From NCBI GenBank assembly GCA_003439945.1, contig QVRM01005989.1:62001-126000 (forward strand): a stretch of DNA of 64,000 nt. Direction: 5' to 3'. Source of the DNA: Dermanyssus gallinae. Its lineage: Eukaryota > Arthropoda > Arachnida > Mesostigmata > Dermanyssidae. Each line of letters begins with the position of its first letter. Position 1 is the stretch's first letter. A program made the position numbers and the translations under genes. The notes beneath the pieces are model-generated. The model was not told where the DNA came from. It ran no database searches and worked only from the letters and a program-made list of their open reading frames with translations. Of this stretch, positions 60,355-64,000 are shown piece by piece.

Positions 60355-60599
60355 ATGCATCAGGCTTTTCGTAAACATTCTGATGTTTGTTTTAATTATA
60401 AAAGGCCGCTCTGTTCATAAATGTATATTGAGTTAGAGCCTGTGAGGCGTATGAATCCACGTGTTTTTTTTTTAAATCGTTGTTTATTGATTACATATAT
60501 AATCTGGAGAGTCTCTCATCAGAGACTCACTACACAGATGTACATTACGCTTTGGACGTTTTTTAACATATGGTATGCCTACAAATTGTAAATGTTTCG

Positions 60600-60925
60600 C
60601 TAATGATTAGATTAGTTGTCTCATGCTGATTTGTGTCACTAGACCACTGGAATTGACAAACTTTACCTGATTAGCAATTTTGTTGTTATCTATTCGGATT
60701 GATAACACGTTTCTGTCGTCGCTAATCTTAGTGATGGCTTTTCGCCATTGTGTTTCTTCCATTCTGTATTTTTTGAATTCTCTAAGAATGTGTATAACGT
60801 CATCATATTTATTGCACTCTTTGCACATTAGACAAAGTTTGAGATAACGATAGTCTAGACTTAGATATGGCAGAGTTGATGAATTGCTAAAATAGATGCT
60901 TGGAAAAAGGGTTGATCTTTTCATC
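60600..60925 (-). mobile_element. Possible non-LTR retrotransposon C-terminal knuckle fragment
   Basis: The minus frame reads CLMCKECNKYDDVIHILREFKKYRMEETQW. The C-x2-C followed by D/E-x-x-x-HIL-x-x-F-x-x-Y spacing resembles the C-terminal knuckle of APE-type elements, with the last Cys replaced. Confidence 0.35.
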
Positions 60926-60929
60926 TTGC

Positions 60930-62760
60930 AACGTAATTAAAAACTACAATAGAAGCGCGGATTTAAGCAATGAACAAGGAAAATTAGAGCGGACTTGAAG
61001 CCATATATAAGCAATATAACTAGTACTAGCTTTGTGGCTACTAGTTAGAACAGACTACAATATGAAAAAGCCTACCTTACACAGCCTATGAAATATATTT
61101 TTTTTATAACAAATTTGTTATAACACATTTTTAATTAAACAAGTCTGTTGAAACACTAAGCAGACAAATTTTAATAAGCTATCACTTACACGCACTCGTA
61201 TGATGAGAGTGAAGTGAGAAAATGCATACTACTAAATCTCGGCACAGTACGGTGCATTGTTCCAGTACTGCTAAGCCTACATTACACGCTTGTATACGGA
61301 CTCGATCACTTGCTCTGCAACAAATATCTGTTTAGCCAGATCAGAAACTAAAATGACACTGAAAACGAAAGGATAATGAGTGCCAAGTTTGTTTAGGTAT
61401 TTTCATGTTTGAACATACTAATCGTCTCCTAGAGTACTCCTACAATGACATACGCTCTACATATACATATATTACTTTAGTACTTTTGAGATCTGCATAC
61501 TAGGCCGTAGACTAGTTAGCTTTCGTCAGCAAATACACTGGACGATATGTTTCACAAAGCTGTCGGCAGCTACTGCATTGTCAGCTTTTTGGCGGTCTAC
61601 TCTCATATGTAGGGAGTTATCAACGCTGTGCCTTACGTGACGGCGAAGCATCACGGTCAGCCGTTTGTGATGCGGGAGGGGGACAGTGGTCTATTTTGTG
61701 TATTTTTATTCATAGCTTGTGCTCTCTAGCAGTTGGCTCATTTTTAGATTGTTACGTTCCTAATTTAACAGGTTACTTTCTGCTCGTCTGTGTTTGTGAC
61801 ACGAAACCGTCGCTGCCGAAATCTCCCGACGAGTATTACGAGTTCTCGGCGGCTAGACAGTCCAACTTGTTACGATTTGATTTATGCACGCCGAAAATTA
61901 TTCTTCTTAGGAAGGCGGCCTTGAGTCTAAGTAGTAGGCGGTTTCAGGAAGATTAGATGTGCGGTTCTGTGCCAGAACGCGACAGCCTCTTCCAGCCCAA
62001 GTATAAGCCGGAGCTCACCACTCACCTCCAACAGGGCTCAGTTAACTCCGAGAGACCAGAGAGAGAAAGAGATCGCTGCTGTGCCAAGTTCAATGAAGCG
62101 ACAAATATGATTCTCTTCTGCAAGGGAAAATTCATGCATGCAAGCTTTGGAAGGTCTTCTTCGGATGCCAATGATATGTTCATTTTTTTGTCATGTTTAG
62201 GCGCCGACGTTAACTGGCGCGTGTCTCTTCATGTTACGCATCTATTCCGTTAAGTCTGCTGGTAGCGATACTGCTCTATTTACTTAGAAGTTGTCCGGTG
62301 GCCACAGTCCTAATTAACCACAATTGTCTGCCACAAATAACTACTATGTGCCGCAGTTAACTACTGCTTAAAGTGACGACGCAGACCTAGCTTGCGTCCA
62401 GCTGACATGCCGATATTAGGCTACGCATCTAGAAGCTCAAAGTTCGTTGCAAATTAATTATTGACACATGATTGTTTGGGAGTTTACTTGTAAATGGCGG
62501 CGACTTATAGTGAAGTAGTGTTACCACCTTTTCACGATTTTGGATTCTGGCAGAACGATGTTGAAGTATTCGATCATAGATTATTTTGTATTACGAGGAC
62601 CCATTTAGAATTTGTCAAAAACCTATCAGCCTTGCTATCACGCGACCTTGTGTTTGCAACTTCCATTGAACGTAACCGTATATCGCCTATTTGATAGTTT
62701 CGCGATATTAAATTTAATTTATTAAACATGCAAATGCATGTGTACACATAATTTACACAT
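60930..62760. other. No gene recognised
   Basis: Two adjoining + strand frames (61696-61956 and 61957-62253) have protein-like composition but no motif I know. They could be a decayed element. Confidence 0.35.
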
Positions 62761-62771
62761 TTATAGATGTG

Positions 62772-63096
62772 TATATATATATATATATATATATATTCTC
62801 TATTAAAAAAAAATTTACGAGGACCGGCCTTTTATCTCGAGACTGGCCACAAATGGTGAGACTTGGGTACACTGTTGTGACCCTCGACTCAAGTTTCAGA
62901 GCTCGCAACGTATCAGGTCAGGCCTTGGAGCTCTTTCGCCTACAAGACGTCAACCGTCGGCTGGAAAGTGAAATTGTGTTACAAGTGTCTGTTAGGCGAA
63001 TTGTTTCTCCACCACGACAACACGCGTAAGGGTGTATATAAGGCAAGCAGTGCCGAGTGTGCAAACGTATTGTAAATGATTAATAAATCATCACAA
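62772..63096 (+). mobile_element. Element 3' end sharing its tail with the R2-like copy
   Basis: After a (TA)n (62772-62796), the stretch ends at 63038-63096 with AAGGCAAGCAGTGCCGAGTG and TGATTAATAAATCATCACAA. This matches the reverse complement of about 28346-28403 with two or three differences. The upstream ~200 bp does not match the R2-like coding region. Confidence 0.65.
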
Positions 63097-63189
63097 TGGG
63101 AGAAAAGCGCTTAGATTCACGCGAATCGGTACATGAACCCTGGAGTAGAAAACATGTGGAGTTAGAAAACATCAAAAAACGTGTTTTGG

Positions 63190-63235
63190 TAGTGTGCCTC
63201 AGTATTTGAACCCACGACCTTAATAAATGTGTAGA
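63190..63235 (-). repeat. Minus-strand B-box-like sequence (SINE remnant)
   Basis: The reverse complement reads GGTCGTGGGTTCAAATACTG, a pol III B-box-like word. No A box is clear. Confidence 0.35.
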
Positions 63236-63264
63236 AATGTAATCATATAATAAATGTGTAGAAA

Positions 63265-63420
63265 ACCAAGCAAGATGGCTTAGTGGCAAAGCCTTTGCCT
63301 TGCATTTGGGAGGACTGGGTTCAAAACCCAGACCGGCCACTCTTAAATTGGTTTGCATGGTTTCCAATTCAGACAAGGTAAACGCCGGAGTGAAGTAAAC
63401 TTAGTCATGACATGAAAAAT
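63265..63420 (+). repeat. tRNA-derived SINE-like sequence
   Basis: A-box-like TGGCTTAGTGGCAAAGCC (63283-63300) and B-box GGTTCAAAACC (63319-63329) lie 18 bp apart, with a T-arm-like CTGGGTTCAAAACCCAG stem. The 5' and 3' ends do not form an acceptor stem, and a non-tRNA tail follows. It is therefore read as a SINE rather than a working tRNA gene. Confidence 0.55.
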
Positions 63421-64000
63421 CCGTACACGGGCAATTGCCTTACAGGAAATCTAAAAAAAATTGAAAAATTACGGCAAGATCTAAATCATATTTTACGTTT
63501 AGATATATATGTATATTTATATATATCTCAAAAAAATTCCAAACACTTTGCCAGATCTCTGCATATATATTGTACATATCTACAGTCTTACATAGGCGGT
63601 GCATCTGCAATTTCCAAAGTCGAGAGCAGTCCGCTTGAAAAACGTCTCATTACAGCCTTTTTTTATATATACGATATAGAGTAATCGCCGGACAGTAGGT
63701 GAACTAACATACAATGCCACATTTACGCGAGATCTCGCAGCAGAGGCAACCGCTCATTTATGAACACCAAAGCGCATATATTCATGACAAGCGCGACCTT
63801 TCGGCTGGGAGCTAGGGCTTATCGAGTCGCTTGGGTATGTGACATTTGTTGCAACGGCGGTGGCCGCAACAACAACGACAACAATAACTACACGCCTAGT
63901 AGCAACTTCACGATAACGTCTGAGTTGGCTTGACAATCACGACTTGGCAATCTGAGTCGGGTTCCTCAGAGTCCTCAGAGTGAGCTTTTTAGGTAAGCAA
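63421..64000. other. No gene recognised
   Basis: The terminal stretch has only short frames and a small CAA/GAC tract near 63868-63885. Confidence 0.4.

Noticed and set aside
61696..62253. Two-exon host gene or SLC16 C-terminal half
   Set aside because: No transmembrane helices or family motifs, and the two frames adjoin at a stop without splice signals.
63268..63342. Functional tRNA gene
   Set aside because: A and B boxes are present but the ends do not pair as an acceptor stem and the anticodon arm is poor, so a SINE is more likely.

Overview
The window is nuclear DNA from an animal, most likely an arthropod. It shows GT-AG introns, several non-LTR retrotransposon clades with degenerate copies, two or three mariner-type transposons, tRNA-derived SINE-like sequence, an arthropod-style valine/proline repeat secreted protein, and very many (TA)n arrays. 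A chelicerate (mite or tick) is a reasonable guess, but no sequence here settles it. All models were built by eye from splice sites, reading-frame continuity and remembered family motifs; no search was run.

Three host genes can be supported. (1) A complete mucolipin/TRPML lysosomal cation channel lies on the + strand, 8877-20517. I could join 11 coding exons whose splice phases all agree, giving 2166 coding bases (721 residues). (2) A single-exon secreted protein rich in Val-Pro-Lys-Pro-Val repeats lies on the - strand, 22486-24294. (3) The first coding exon (N-terminal six-helix half) of a monocarboxylate transporter-like SLC16 protein lies on the + strand, 54803-56155; its remaining exons were not found and probably lie beyond the window.

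Layout: 1-5 kb holds a degenerate L1/Tx1-like reverse transcriptase and an R1-clade retrotransposon between long direct repeats. 5.9-6.9 kb holds a mariner fossil. 8.9-20.5 kb is TRPML, with a CR1/Jockey-type element in its fourth intron and two or three retroelement scraps in its sixth. 22.5-24.3 kb is the VP-repeat gene. 25-32 kb is non-coding, triplet-repeat and (TA)n rich, with an R2-like element end at 28.3-29.1 kb. 32.7-34.0 kb is a nearly intact mariner. 36.6-38.7 kb holds two nested (TAA)n-tailed endonuclease-bearing retrotransposon ends. 41-44 kb has more retroelement debris. 44.9-45.1 kb has two abutting AT-rich palindromes. 46.7-54.6 kb is GC-richer, full of triplet, polypurine and poly-C repeats, and probably upstream regulatory or untranslated sequence of the SLC16 gene. 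56-64 kb is that gene's presumed intron, with further retroelement fragments and a SINE-like end.

The host genes do not form a functional cluster. The most unusual features are structural: (TA)n arrays acting as centres of perfect palindromes and as boundaries of dispersed repeats, and a retrotransposon family that appears to insert into its own (TAA)n tails.
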